Both the position numbers and the translations under genes were made by a program. Below, piece by piece: positions 6,160-7,424 of a stretch of DNA of 7,424 nucleotides; within the stretch, counting starts at the first letter, position 1; every line of letters starts with the position of its first letter. Source of the stretch: an uncultured Clostridia bacterium (GTDB lineage Bacteria; Bacillota; Clostridia; Christensenellales; UBA1242); contig CALVZT010000036.1 of the NCBI GenBank assembly GCA_944372595.1, positions 1-7,424 of the forward strand. Direction: 5' to 3'. The notes under the pieces were generated by a model. It was not told where the DNA came from and ran no database searches. It was given only the letters and a program-made list of their open reading frames with translations.

Positions 6160-6912
6160 ATGAAAAAAGTTATACCATTAATTATGATAATTTGTTTAGT
6201 TTTTTTGTTTGCAGGGTGCAAAGAGCAGCATTACGACGATATTGAATATAATTCTAGTAATTTAACTACCGAGCAATTTCTTGCATTGTATCAAGATGCC
6301 TACAACAAGACAAGAGATATAACCAATTTAAATTTTGATATAAAATATCAACACGAGAATCGCAATCAAGGAGATTATAAAGAATATATTAACAATGTTA
6401 AAATCAGCAATTACCAGGGCAGACCAATAGCTGTTATAAATGATTCAAATGGAGAAACCATCTATTACCTTAATAAATCAATGACAAACGACGTTGTATC
6501 TTCACAATCAACTAATACCGAGAGTTTGTGTAATACTCAAAAACAATTTTTAATTCCTTCACTCGATAGTTCTATGATTGTTGATAATATTTACACAAAA
6601 GAATTTGAAGAAACCACTTACTATAAATTAAACTTTAATATCGAATACGTTAACAACCAAACTACTATTACTGATAAACTCATTACAAATAGTAACGAAG
6701 CATACCCTGATTACATATATTCATATTGTCAGGAATTTGGAATTAATTCCCAAGGATATATTGTTATGATGCGCATAACCTATGAACTACAACAATACGA
6801 GAATCGCAGTGTTTACTACTGGTCACAACAAACTACTGACCTTTTGGATTATAGTGGAAATATGACAATTCTTGATGATATGACAAAACTTAATGCAATC
6901 ATTAACTCATAA
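6160..6912 (+). CDS. Lipoprotein of unknown function
   Basis: The 250-residue product has a lipoprotein signal peptide: MKK, a hydrophobic core (about 4-17), and a lipobox-like F-A-G-C with the lipidated Cys at 20. The mature protein would be tethered to the outer face of the membrane. After a short acidic linker (21-35) come a helix-like segment 'TEQFLALYQDAYNKTRDI' (37-54) and then many alternating polar and aromatic or aliphatic stretches that look like beta strands. Examples are 'NLNFDIKYQHE' (57-67), 'TTYYKLNFNIEYVN' (152-165) and 'GYIVMMRITYELQQYE' (199-214). This is reminiscent of the half-barrel LolA/LppX-type folds, but that is only an impression. No enzyme motif is visible. The start has AAAGGAG five bases upstream. 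The nucleotidyltransferase gene follows after 12 bases, so the two are probably co-transcribed. Confidence 0.88.
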   Translation: MKKVIPLIMIICLVFLFAGCKEQHYDDIEYNSSNLTTEQFLALYQDAYNKTRDITNLNFDIKYQHENRNQGDYKEYINNVKISNYQGRPIAVINDSNGETIYYLNKSMTNDVVSSQSTNTESLCNTQKQFLIPSLDSSMIVDNIYTKEFEETTYYKLNFNIEYVNNQTTITDKLITNSNEAYPDYIYSYCQEFGINSQGYIVMMRITYELQQYENRSVYYWSQQTTDLLDYSGNMTILDDMTKLNAIINS

Positions 6913-6913
6913 T

Positions 6914-6919
6914 AAGAGG
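6914..6919 (+). promoter_or_regulatory. Ribosome binding site that fixes the nucleotidyltransferase start
   Basis: AAGAGG lies five bases before the ATG at 6925. Another ATG at 6921 is in a different frame and does not lead into the conserved protein, so 6925 is the start. Confidence 0.6.
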
Positions 6920-6924
6920 TATGT

Positions 6925-7424
6925 ATGAAAACAATAATTTTGTGTGCGGGTTACTCAACTCGTCTTGGAGATCTTACAAAAAAAATTCCCAAAGGCTTAT
7001 TAACATCAAAAGGCAAAACAATTATCAATTATTTGCTTGACGAACTTGCAACAATTAGCGCCATTGATGAAGTAACAATTGTTACCAATGACAAATATTA
7101 TAACGTTTTTGTAAAGTGGTTAAAAAAACAAAAGTACCCATTTAAATTAGACGTTATTAACGATCACACAACATCTAACGAGAATCGACTGGGTGCAATT
7201 GGAGACATAGCTTATACCATCAAACAAAAAAATATAGACGACGACACCATTATTGCCGTAAGTGATGATTTGTTTGATTTTAAATTAATCGATTACTATA
7301 ATTTTTTTAAAAAAGAAAATTGTGATTGTGCCCTTGGTAGCCGCTTACCCAAAACCAAACTTAAAGGTCGAATGGCAGTTGCTTGCGTTGATGAAAACAA
7401 TGTAATTACCGATCTTGAAGAAAA
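6925..7424 (+). CDS. Sugar-phosphate-type nucleotidyltransferase, N-terminal 166 residues (3' end off the right edge)
   Basis: The visible part reads without a stop to the window end. It matches the NTP_transferase family (GalU, RfbA and LicC relatives), which activates a phosphorylated sugar or alcohol with an NTP. The N-terminal nucleotide-binding loop is 'LCAGYSTRLGDLTKKIPKGLL' (6-26): G9, R13 and the P22-K23 pair are in the usual places, while C7 and G24 replace the commoner Ala. 'SNENRLGAIGDI' (84-95) matches the substrate-side signature, and 'SDDLFDF' (113-119) stands where most relatives have GDNLF, so D114 is the likely metal ligand. About one third of a typical 240-residue enzyme is missing. 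Substrate cannot be told: TDP-sugar, UDP-sugar and CDP-choline enzymes share this start. It follows the lipoprotein gene by 12 bases, suggesting a cell-envelope role. Confidence 0.9.
   Translation, partial: MKTIILCAGYSTRLGDLTKKIPKGLLTSKGKTIINYLLDELATISAIDEVTIVTNDKYYNVFVKWLKKQKYPFKLDVINDHTTSNENRLGAIGDIAYTIKQKNIDDDTIIAVSDDLFDFKLIDYYNFFKKENCDCALGSRLPKTKLKGRMAVACVDENNVITDLEE

Overview
The window is AT-rich chromosomal DNA from a low-GC Gram-positive bacterium, most likely an uncultured Bacillota (Clostridia-like) lineage. The support is the rpsF-ssb-rpsR gene order, strong AAGGAG-type ribosome binding sites, a zinc-binding (C+) form of ribosomal protein S18, a signal-peptide surface protein with bacterial Ig-like modules, and a lipobox lipoprotein. 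This placement is inferred from gene style, not from a database search. No tRNA, rRNA, CRISPR array, insertion sequence or phage gene is visible.

Layout. Everything from 1 to 5907 is on the minus strand. Read in the direction of transcription it is: (i) the rpsF (S6) - ssb - rpsR (S18) operon at 5907-4935, with its own promoter, a leader that can fold over the rpsF ribosome binding site, and a strong intrinsic terminator; (ii) a two-gene unit, cca (tRNA nucleotidyltransferase) and rmuC, overlapping by 19 bases, ended by a terminator that begins inside the rmuC stop codon; (iii) a separately promoted, very long secreted surface protein whose first 818 residues lie in the window and which runs off the left edge. 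From 6160 to the right edge the genes are on the plus strand: a lipoprotein of unknown function followed 12 bases later by a sugar-type nucleotidyltransferase cut by the right edge. The two strands diverge from a regulatory region at about 5908-6159.

How the genes fit together. The right half of the minus strand is translation and replication housekeeping: S6 and S18 bind each other on the 30S platform, SSB coats single-stranded DNA, Cca matures tRNA 3' ends, and RmuC is a nuclease-like protein tied to DNA rearrangement control. The two ends of the window are cell-surface accessory genes: an Ig-like repeat protein on the left, and a lipoprotein with an NDP-sugar (or similar) activating enzyme on the right.

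I see no convincing new defence or mobile system. The points most worth a second look are the rpsF leader fold, the alternating two-module repeat in the surface protein, the possible leaderless start of cca, and the unexplained lipoprotein-nucleotidyltransferase pair.
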